DNA from: Albibeggiatoa sp964388965
GTDB taxonomy: Bacteria; Pseudomonadota; Gammaproteobacteria; Beggiatoales; Beggiatoaceae
DNA: 47,504 bases
Direction of reading: 5' to 3'
NCBI GenBank assembly: GCA_964388965.1
Contig: CAYMCP010000018.1
Span: 1 to 47,504, forward strand
Part shown: positions 7,665 to 15,885 of the stretch, in pieces
Layout of the letters: each line of letters begins with the position of its first letter
How positions within the stretch are numbered: the stretch's first letter is position 1
Translations under genes and position numbers: made by a program
Notes under the pieces: generated by a model
Told to the model about the DNA's origin: nothing
Seen by the model: only the letters and a program-made list of their open reading frames with translations
Databases searched by the model: none

Positions 7665-10600
7665 ATGCCCAAGCCGCCTATCGAATCAATACTAATGCGT
7701 TACCAGCAACAGCAGTTGGATGTTCATAACCTTACTCAAGATGAATTATCTGTTTTAATTGAAGATGTTATTGAGTTAAAAACTAAATTAGAAAACAAGT
7801 CAATACAACCGAAAAAAATAAGTAGCAAATACTTTAATTTATTTAAATATGCACCTATTGGTTACTTCGCTGTTGATAAAAAGACTTTCCAGATTACAAC
7901 TACAAATCTTACGTTTAGACATCTATTAGGCTTGAGTAAAAAACAATTAGTTAATCATTCATTTTTGGATTTTATTCACCCAGATGATAGCAATCATTTT
8001 AAGTCAGCTTGTGCGCAAGCATCAAATGCGCGTGAATATGCAATTGATATATCATTAATTAATATAAATTATATTTATAAAAAACTTAGCTTAGATATTA
8101 TCTGCATTTCACCAGAAGTCGATGAATTATTTATTGCTGCAACGGATATTACCGATCATAAATATACTCAACAACAATTAAAAAAAATTAATGAAAGACT
8201 TAGTTATGCCTTAGAGGGTGCAAGTGATGGTTTATGGGATTGGGATTTGGAAACGAATGAAGTGTACTATTCTCCACGTTGGAAAGCGATGTTAGGTTAT
8301 GAGCCTCATGAATTAAAAAATCGTTTAGATACATGGCAAACGTTAATTCATCCTGATGATGCCAAAGCAGCATGGCAAATTTTTGAACGTTGCCTTGTAA
8401 CTAAAGCCGATAAATTTGATATGGAATTCCGTATGCGGCATAAGCAAGGGCATTGGATTTATATTTTGTCGCGGGCGCAATTTAAATATGATGCGCAACA
8501 GCAAGCTAAAAATTTAATTGGTACACATGTTGACATGACAGATCATTATCAAGCGCAATTAATGATTCAACAAAGTGAGGAGCGTTATCGTTTATTATCT
8601 AGCGTTACGTTTGAAGGTATTATCATCCATCGTCAAGGCATAGTAATAGATGTAAATCAATCGTTAGCTGATATGTTTGGTTATAATCGTAAAGAATTAT
8701 TAAACACTAATATTATTGGAAAATTGATTTATAAAGATGATTTACCCATTATCTATAACAATGTAAATAAAAAATATGCACCTCCTTATGAAGTACGTGG
8801 CGTAAAGCATAATGGTGAAATATTTTCAGTAGAAATTGAAGCATATAATTTTGAATACCAAGGCAATGTATTACGTGTAGCGGCATTACGTGATATTACC
8901 GAAAGGAAAAAATCACAGCGTTCGTTACGTGTAAGTGAAGCTAAATTTCAGCGATTATACAATAACACACCATTAATGTTACATTCTTTTAATCAAATGG
9001 GTTATTTAACATCAGTCAATGAACACTGGTTAAAAGTAATGGGGTATCAAGAACATGAAGTATTATTGACTGATACAATACGTTACATTGCACCTGAATC
9101 AATGAGCAAATACCAATACGCATTAAAATCATTATGGAAAAAAGGTTTTTTACAAAATATTGAATATAAAATGTTAAAAAAGAATGGGGATTCTATGGAT
9201 GTACAGTTTACAGCGCAGTTGGAATATAATAATTTGGGCTATGCTACTTATGCTGTTGGTTATTTACTCGACATCACTTTGCATAAATTGGCAGAGCAAG
9301 CTGTTCAAGCCACTGAAGCAAAATTTAAAAATATTTTTGATTATTCAGCAACAGCAATGATAATTGTCAATAATAATAAAAATATTATAAAAGTTAATAA
9401 AAAAGCATTGCAATTATTTGGCTATACAGCAACTGAATTTTATAAAAAAAATTATTTGGATTTAACTTATCCCGATGATAGAGCTAAAACAAAAATATTA
9501 ACTAATCAGTTGATTTTGGGAGAAATAGAAGCAATTCGTGTAGATAAGCGTTATATAGACAGTAAAGGTAACATTATTTGGGTTGATGTGAGTGTGTCTG
9601 CATTACGAGATAAACAGGGTGAAATTGATTTTTTTATTGCTCAATTAATTGATATTACTGAAAAAAAATCCATAGAACAAAAATTAAAAATCAATGAGCA
9701 ACACTATCGTTCCTTAGTCATGGCAATGCACGATGGCTTAATCATGCAAAATATACATGGTGAAATTTTAATGTGTAACAAAGCCGCCGAACAGATTTTA
9801 GGTTTAACGGCTGATGAGATTGTGGGGCGTACTTCAATTGATTCGCGCTGGCGTTTAATTCGCGTTGATGGTTCTGATTTTCCTGCTGAAGAACATCCTG
9901 AAATGCTGGCATTGCGCACTGGTAAACCGCAAACTAATGTCATTATGGGTGTATATAAACCTAATGATGAATTATCTTGGATTTTAATTAATTCTGAACC
10001 GATAACATTAAATAATGGGCAAAATAAACCCGATGCTGTGGTTTCATCTTTTTCCGATATTACGCAACGCATTCATGACGAGAAAAAATTGCAATTACAT
10101 CTACGGCAACAAGCATTGCTTGCTGATATTTCTCATAAATTACATTATATTACTGATTTTAAAGCTTCTATTAATCAAATATTGGCACAATTGGGCGCGC
10201 ATACCGGTGTAAGTCGCATTTATATTTTTAAGGATTCAGAGGATGGATTGTATACTTCAAATGAATTTGAATGGTGTAATCAAGGTATTCAACCACATAT
10301 CGAGCAATTACAAAATTGTCCCTATACAGCAATACGTTCTTGGAAAATGCTATTAGAGCAAGAAGGTAAAATTTGTGTAAATGACACTTCTCAATTGCCT
10401 GATGACATCGTTCAAGTTTTGCAGCCGCAAGAAATTAAATCTATTTTGGTCTATCCATTGCAGGTTGAAGGGAAATTTTACGGTTTTATTGGTTTTGATG
10501 AATGTACTCATTATAAACAATGGAATGTATCGGAATTAGAATTATTACGCACCGTGAGCGGTATTTTATCTAGTGCGTTGGAACGCCAAAGTATTTTGCT

Positions 10601-13382
10601 TAAATTACAACAAAGTGAAATGCGTTTGAATCTAGCGATTGAAAATACTGAACAAGGTTTGTGGGATTGGAATGTTCAAACAGATGGTATGTTTTTTAAT
10701 GATATATGGTATACAATGCTGGGTTATGAGCCAAATGAATTAAAAGCCTGTGTCAACACTTGGACAAGTTTACTGCATCCAGATGATTTAACGCCCGCAA
10801 TGGATTTGCTTGAACAACATTTTTCCCAAAAAACAGATATTTATACTATAACAGTACGCGCTAAACATAAACAAGGGCATTGGCTATGGATTGCAGACAA
10901 GGGTAAAGTAGTTGAATGGAGTGCGGATAAACGTCCATTGCGAATGATTGGTACACATTTGAATATTACGCGGCAAAAACAAATGGAAATTGCCTTAAAA
11001 GAAAGCGAAACTCGCTTAAATTTAGCGATTGAAAATATAGGATTAGGTTTGTGGGATTGGAATATTCAAACAGGTTCGGTGTATTTTAATAGTGTTTGGT
11101 GCACCATGATAGGCTATGAGTCGCATGAGGTGAAACCACATGTTGAAAGTTGGTTAGAGGTTATACATCCAGACGATTTGGTGGTTGCAGAACGGATATT
11201 AAATCAACATTTTGCAAAACAAATACCTTTATACGAGGTAGTCAGTCGCTTGCGCCATAAACAAGGATATTGGATTTGGATAGTGGACAAAGGTAAAGTA
11301 ATCGAATGGGATAAAGAAGGTAAACCATTACGCATGATTGGTATACATCAAGATATTTCACAGCAAAAACAAATGGAATTTGAATTAAAAAATAGTATAA
11401 AACAATTTAAATCTATCTTTGATTATTCACCAATTGGCATTGCTAAAGTTGATGCACAAGGTTATCCCATATTGTGTAATACTGCATTGGAAGAGATGCT
11501 AGGTTATTCACAGTCAGAATTATGCGAGATGCCGTTTATATCATTCACTCATCCTGAAGATGTGGATTTAGATATGGATAAATATCAACTACTTATTAAG
11601 GGTAAGATTCCCTCATATTCAATAGAAAAACGTTATATTAAGAAAGATCATTCTATCATTTGGGGTCTGCTAACCGTTGCTAGAGTGGATGATTTTGATG
11701 GTAATATGATACATGCGGTGGGAATGGTACATGATATTACCGAGAAAAAGTATATGGAATCAGCTCTATTAAAACGTGAAGATTTATTACAGGTGCAAAA
11801 TGAAGAATTATCAAGTTTGAATGAAGAGTTAAATTCGAGTAATGAAGAATTGTTAAAAGTAAATAGAAAGCTAAATAATGCTAATTCAAAATTAAAAGTG
11901 CTTAATCAGGCATTGCGACAAGCGAAAGATGAAGCTGACAAAGCCAATCGGATAAAATCAGAATTTATCGCTAACATTTCTCACGAAATCCGCACGCCGA
12001 TGAATGTCATTTTAGGTTTTAGTGAAATTTTACGTGATCGGCTAATTGATAAACCACAATATATTGATTATTTTGACGGTATTTTAAATAGCGGTAAGGC
12101 ATTATTAAATTTAATTAACGATATTTTGGATTTATCTAAAATTGAATCTGGACGGTTTGAAATTCATAAATCCCCTGTGTTTGTTGTGTCGTTACTCAAT
12201 GAAATTAAGCAAGTTTTCTTTGTCAAAGCCAATCAAAAAAGTTTAGAATTTTCAGTTGAATGTGCGCCAGATTTTCCAGAATGTATTTTAATTGATGAAA
12301 GCCGTTTGCGCCAAATATTGTTTAATTTAGTAGGAAACGCGATTAAATTTACTCATAGAGGGTTTATTAAAATTTCATTACAAACATTGCGTATTGATAT
12401 GGAACAGGTCGATTTTAAAATTGTTATTAAAGACAGTGGGATAGGGATTCAGCCTGCTAATATTGAAATGGTTTTTGAGCCGTTTCGCCAGCAGGAAAGC
12501 CAAACTAATAAAAAATATGAAGGCACGGGTTTAGGGTTGTCTATCACTCGCCGTTTGGTTGAGGCAATGAATGGGAAAATTGAATTGAGTAGCAAAGTGA
12601 ATAAAGGTTCTATTTTCACAGTGACTTTTGAATCTGTTCCAATTGTTAATGAAGAATCTAATTTAGTGCTTAATTTTAATTCGATAAATGATGTGCAATT
12701 TCAACCTGCGCAGATTTTAATTATTGATATAGTTGGCATTAATCGTGAAATTTTAAAAGGTTACTTAGCACCTTATCCTTTTACTTTGCAAGAAGTAACT
12801 TCTGGACGTGATATTTTACTCATGCTAGAGCAACCTGAAGAAATACCTAGCGTTATTATTATTGATATTGATATGCCGCACCAATGGGGATACCGTATTT
12901 TAGAGAGAATTCAAAATATTCCTACTTACCAAAATATCCCTATTATTGCGCAAACAGTATCAACTAAAGAGATTAAAAAACAACAACATTTTGCAGAAGT
13001 ATTAGTTAAACCTGTATCAAAACAAGATATGATTAAATCATTAATGAAATTATTATCATATTCCTTTACTAAACCGGAAGATTTGACACAAAATTTATTA
13101 TCTAATGAGTTAAAATGCGAAAATTTACCAAAAAGTTGTATTGAAAAATTACTACAACTCGCTGATAAATATGAACATGTTGCTACTTACTTATCTATGC
13201 CTGATGTAGAGGAATTAGCTAAAAAGGTAATAAAACTTGCAGAAACCTACGAAATTATTCATTTAGCCAATTATGGACAAGAGTTGAGTATTGCGGCAGA
13301 TAATTATGATATTGAAAAAATTATGCAATTAATCCAGAATTTCACTTTATTCATTGAAACATTTAAACAAAATAGAGGATGA
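7665..13382 (+). CDS. Multi-PAS/GAF hybrid sensor histidine kinase, 1905 aa
   Basis: Very large sensor kinase that appears cytoplasmic: no membrane helix is obvious. By eye the order is about six PAS domains (roughly residues 50-165, 175-300, 300-420, 425-545, 550-670 and 680-800), a GAF domain (about 825-980), three more PAS domains (985-1110, 1115-1240 and 1245-1370), a Glu/Asn-rich coiled coil, HisKA with SEFIANISHEIRTPMN, HATPase with DSGIGI and GTGLGLSITRRLV, and a receiver domain. The receiver has IIIDIDMP and VLVKP, but its first acidic cluster is weak. A short helical tail follows without a clear HPt histidine. The two WDWN-type PAS units after the GAF domain are very alike and look like a recent tandem copy. 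The start is uncertain: no good ribosome site precedes 7665, and ATG at 7695 is an alternative. Confidence 0.88.
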   Translation: MPKPPIESILMRYQQQQLDVHNLTQDELSVLIEDVIELKTKLENKSIQPKKISSKYFNLFKYAPIGYFAVDKKTFQITTTNLTFRHLLGLSKKQLVNHSFLDFIHPDDSNHFKSACAQASNAREYAIDISLININYIYKKLSLDIICISPEVDELFIAATDITDHKYTQQQLKKINERLSYALEGASDGLWDWDLETNEVYYSPRWKAMLGYEPHELKNRLDTWQTLIHPDDAKAAWQIFERCLVTKADKFDMEFRMRHKQGHWIYILSRAQFKYDAQQQAKNLIGTHVDMTDHYQAQLMIQQSEERYRLLSSVTFEGIIIHRQGIVIDVNQSLADMFGYNRKELLNTNIIGKLIYKDDLPIIYNNVNKKYAPPYEVRGVKHNGEIFSVEIEAYNFEYQGNVLRVAALRDITERKKSQRSLRVSEAKFQRLYNNTPLMLHSFNQMGYLTSVNEHWLKVMGYQEHEVLLTDTIRYIAPESMSKYQYALKSLWKKGFLQNIEYKMLKKNGDSMDVQFTAQLEYNNLGYATYAVGYLLDITLHKLAEQAVQATEAKFKNIFDYSATAMIIVNNNKNIIKVNKKALQLFGYTATEFYKKNYLDLTYPDDRAKTKILTNQLILGEIEAIRVDKRYIDSKGNIIWVDVSVSALRDKQGEIDFFIAQLIDITEKKSIEQKLKINEQHYRSLVMAMHDGLIMQNIHGEILMCNKAAEQILGLTADEIVGRTSIDSRWRLIRVDGSDFPAEEHPEMLALRTGKPQTNVIMGVYKPNDELSWILINSEPITLNNGQNKPDAVVSSFSDITQRIHDEKKLQLHLRQQALLADISHKLHYITDFKASINQILAQLGAHTGVSRIYIFKDSEDGLYTSNEFEWCNQGIQPHIEQLQNCPYTAIRSWKMLLEQEGKICVNDTSQLPDDIVQVLQPQEIKSILVYPLQVEGKFYGFIGFDECTHYKQWNVSELELLRTVSGILSSALERQSILLKLQQSEMRLNLAIENTEQGLWDWNVQTDGMFFNDIWYTMLGYEPNELKACVNTWTSLLHPDDLTPAMDLLEQHFSQKTDIYTITVRAKHKQGHWLWIADKGKVVEWSADKRPLRMIGTHLNITRQKQMEIALKESETRLNLAIENIGLGLWDWNIQTGSVYFNSVWCTMIGYESHEVKPHVESWLEVIHPDDLVVAERILNQHFAKQIPLYEVVSRLRHKQGYWIWIVDKGKVIEWDKEGKPLRMIGIHQDISQQKQMEFELKNSIKQFKSIFDYSPIGIAKVDAQGYPILCNTALEEMLGYSQSELCEMPFISFTHPEDVDLDMDKYQLLIKGKIPSYSIEKRYIKKDHSIIWGLLTVARVDDFDGNMIHAVGMVHDITEKKYMESALLKREDLLQVQNEELSSLNEELNSSNEELLKVNRKLNNANSKLKVLNQALRQAKDEADKANRIKSEFIANISHEIRTPMNVILGFSEILRDRLIDKPQYIDYFDGILNSGKALLNLINDILDLSKIESGRFEIHKSPVFVVSLLNEIKQVFFVKANQKSLEFSVECAPDFPECILIDESRLRQILFNLVGNAIKFTHRGFIKISLQTLRIDMEQVDFKIVIKDSGIGIQPANIEMVFEPFRQQESQTNKKYEGTGLGLSITRRLVEAMNGKIELSSKVNKGSIFTVTFESVPIVNEESNLVLNFNSINDVQFQPAQILIIDIVGINREILKGYLAPYPFTLQEVTSGRDILLMLEQPEEIPSVIIIDIDMPHQWGYRILERIQNIPTYQNIPIIAQTVSTKEIKKQQHFAEVLVKPVSKQDMIKSLMKLLSYSFTKPEDLTQNLLSNELKCENLPKSCIEKLLQLADKYEHVATYLSMPDVEELAKKVIKLAETYEIIHLANYGQELSIAADNYDIEKIMQLIQNFTLFIETFKQNRG

Positions 13383-13386
13383 CAGC

Positions 13387-14538
13387 ATGGAAAAAAATGA
13401 CACAGTACTCATTGTTGACGATGTTGCTAGAAACTTACAAGTCGTTGGAAATATATTAAAAAATCAAAATATACAATCTTATGCGGCTTTAGGTGGTGAT
13501 CAAGCATTAAAAATATTACACAATACAACTATTGATTTAGTATTACTTGACATCTCTATGCCTGAAATGGATGGTTATGAAGTTTGTAAAAAAATTAAGC
13601 AAAATGAAAAATTAATTCATATTCCCATTATATTTCTCACTGCACGCACACAAACTGAAGATATTGTTAAGGGTTTTCAATGTGGTGGCGTGGATTTTAT
13701 TACTAAACCATTCAACACTGATGAGTTATTACAAAGAGTTAAAACACATTTAAAATTAAAGCATTACGAAGATGAATTGACTACAAAAAATGATGCGCTA
13801 CAACTTGCTAATGCAACTAAAGATAAATTTTTTTCCATTATTGCGCATGATTTGAAAAATCCATTTAACACGTTATTAAATATTTCTGAGTTATTATTGG
13901 ATGATGAGGAAAATTTAACTCAGCAAAAACGCAAAGAATTTACCCAAATGTTACATGAAAATGCACAATGTACTTGCGCGTTAATCGAAAATTTGTTGCT
14001 TTGGTCACGTAGTCAGCGCAACCAAGTAGAATATAATCCAGAAGTCGTTTATGCGCGTGAATTATTGAAAGATTGCACTTTCTTAATTCAACGCACGACG
14101 GCTAATAATAAGCAAATTGAGATTATATTAGATAAAATGGACGAAAGTTTACAAGTTGTAGCAGATTACGAAATGATAAGTATTGTTGTAAGAAATTTAC
14201 TATCTAATTCGGTCAAATTTTCTTATCTAAACAATAAAATTAATGTTGGAGCAAGTGTTTCAGAACAGGGTAGAGTATTATTTTATGTTAAAGATTCTGG
14301 TATTGGCATGAATGAAGGGCAATTGCAAAAATTATTCAAAATTGAAGCGACTTATTCTCGTCAAGGTACGCACAATGAAAAAGGTACGGGTTTAGGCTTA
14401 ATTTTGTGTAAGGAATTTCTCGAAAAGAACAACGGTAAAATTTGGGTTGAAAGTGTAGAGGGACAAGGTACAACTTTTTATTTTGATTTAGAAATGGGGT
14501 TTGAGGAAATGGATGATTTCGCTTATCAAATTGAATGA
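13387..14538 (+). CDS. Response regulator-histidine kinase hybrid
   Basis: 383-residue protein with an N-terminal receiver domain followed by a kinase core. The receiver shows VLIVDD, phospho-acceptor Asp near residue 55 in LVLLDISMP, FLTA and DFITKPF. A linker leads to HisKA with FSIIAHDLKNPF and HATPase with DSGIGM and KGTGLGLILCKEF. The start at 13387 is preferred over one at 13354 because GAGG lies eight bases before it and it avoids overlap; the gap to the giant kinase is then four bases. The close spacing implies co-transcription, with this protein as the likely phosphotransfer partner of the multi-PAS kinase. It has no DNA-binding or GGDEF output, so a further partner is expected elsewhere. 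Confidence 0.88.
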   Translation: MEKNDTVLIVDDVARNLQVVGNILKNQNIQSYAALGGDQALKILHNTTIDLVLLDISMPEMDGYEVCKKIKQNEKLIHIPIIFLTARTQTEDIVKGFQCGGVDFITKPFNTDELLQRVKTHLKLKHYEDELTTKNDALQLANATKDKFFSIIAHDLKNPFNTLLNISELLLDDEENLTQQKRKEFTQMLHENAQCTCALIENLLLWSRSQRNQVEYNPEVVYARELLKDCTFLIQRTTANNKQIEIILDKMDESLQVVADYEMISIVVRNLLSNSVKFSYLNNKINVGASVSEQGRVLFYVKDSGIGMNEGQLQKLFKIEATYSRQGTHNEKGTGLGLILCKEFLEKNNGKIWVESVEGQGTTFYFDLEMGFEEMDDFAYQIE

Positions 14539-14595
14539 ATTCATTTTTTATAAAAAAACATATCGTTAATTTTAAGAATTATTAAGGAGTTATTT

Positions 14596-15549
14596 ATGCG
14601 TCAAATTGCAATTATTGGAGGTACGGGCTTTGTTGGTAGACAACTCGCTAGCGTGCTGGCTAAACAACATTGGCAGATTAATATATTAAGTCGCAATAGA
14701 GAGGTAAAACAAGATTTATCGGTATTGCCGAATGCCAAGCTTGTCAGCGTGAATTATAATGATCAAGATTCACTTAATGAAGCTTTAGCAGGTTGTGATG
14801 TCGTGGTGAATTTGGTTGGCATTTTAAATGAGTCTGGTCGTGATGGCAGTGGTTTTCGTAAGGCACATGTTAGTTTAGCAGAAATGGTAATTAATGCTTG
14901 TGAAGTTAATAAAATTAAACGTTTATTGCAAATGAGTGCGTTAAATGCTGATGCTGAACAAGGTACAAGTCATTATTTACGCACCAAAGGCGAAGCTGAA
15001 AATAAAGCCCATGCCGCCCAAAATATTCATGTGACCAGTTTTAGACCATCAGTGATTTTTGGTACTGAAGATTCATTTTTTAATCGTTTTGCAGCATTGC
15101 TCAAAATGTCGCCCGTCTTGCCTTTAGCGAGTTCTAATAGCCGTTTTGCACCGATTTATGTAGGCGATGTCGTTAAAGCGATGGTTGCTAGTATCGATGA
15201 TAAGAAAACTTACGGACAACGTTATGATTTGTGTGGCGCAAATGTATATACGCTAAAACAGTTAGTGCAAATGACGGCTGATATGATGGGCATTAAACGG
15301 ATAATTATCGGCTTGCCGCAATGGGCTGGGAAAACTCAAGCACTCGTTTTTGAATTTGTGCCAACTAAGCCATTGTCTGTGGATAATTTGAATTCGCTGA
15401 AAATAGATAGCGTATGTCAATGCAATGATTTAATTGAGATTTTTGGTATTGAACCGCAAACAATTGAATCAATCATGCCTCGTTATTTTGCGCAACAAAA
15501 TTATAAAGGGCAATATGATGATTATCGTAAATTAGCTAGACGAGATTGA
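14596..15549 (+). CDS. NAD(P)-binding SDR protein, complex I NDUFA9-like
   Basis: Atypical short-chain dehydrogenase of the NDUFA9-like branch, 317 residues. In mitochondria this branch is a complex I accessory subunit; bacterial members have no firm reaction. The Rossmann fingerprint IGGTGFVGRQL starts at residue 7. It is followed by the second-strand basic residue in LSRNREV, then DVVVNLVGIL, LQMSALNAD and YLRTKGEAE, in which the Tyr-x-x-x-Lys pair is shifted, as is common in this group. AAGGAG precedes the ATG by a suitable distance. No nuo genes are adjacent. It lies between the kinase pair and aceE on the same strand but has its own spacers. Confidence 0.82.
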   Translation: MRQIAIIGGTGFVGRQLASVLAKQHWQINILSRNREVKQDLSVLPNAKLVSVNYNDQDSLNEALAGCDVVVNLVGILNESGRDGSGFRKAHVSLAEMVINACEVNKIKRLLQMSALNADAEQGTSHYLRTKGEAENKAHAAQNIHVTSFRPSVIFGTEDSFFNRFAALLKMSPVLPLASSNSRFAPIYVGDVVKAMVASIDDKKTYGQRYDLCGANVYTLKQLVQMTADMMGIKRIIIGLPQWAGKTQALVFEFVPTKPLSVDNLNSLKIDSVCQCNDLIEIFGIEPQTIESIMPRYFAQQNYKGQYDDYRKLARRD

Positions 15550-15885
15550 TAAAAAATTGTAATTTTTCTAATTTTTAAATGCAGAGATTGTAAAAAAATT
15601 TCTCTAATTCTCAAATGGAATTTTGGGGTTTAGAGAAACTTCAATCAATAAAATGTGCCTAAATATTGCCATACTCCACCTGTATGCTTCACGCTTAATC
15701 AAAACGCTTACCCAACTCATAAGAAAAATTAATCCGATATACAAAAAATTTGACTCATTTTTTATTCCACTATATTCTAAACCCACCATCCAAAGATGCT
15801 AAGTATTTGATAGAATGTAGCCCACAAGGCGTTGTTCTATCAAAATAAAAATTAAGATGCCTTGTCATACCCAAAAGGAGACGTG
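15550..15885. other. aceEF upstream region
   Basis: 336-bp spacer that should contain the pyruvate dehydrogenase promoter. A perfect 7-bp inverted repeat (ACAAGGC at 15824-15830, GCCTTGT at 15859-15865) ends 20 bases before the aceE start, within the expected leader, and might be a regulator site or a leader hairpin. Near 15550-15570 the A/T-rich IR around AAAAATTGTAATTTTT could end the upstream transcript. No plausible gene is seen. Confidence 0.35.

Noticed and set aside
13354..13386. Upstream start for the receiver-kinase hybrid, overlapping the giant kinase
   Set aside because: The ATG at 13387 has a good ribosome site and starts where receiver domains normally start.
15604..15789. Minus-strand 61-codon frame upstream of aceE
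   Set aside because: No ribosome site, no recognised family, and it lies in the likely aceE promoter region.
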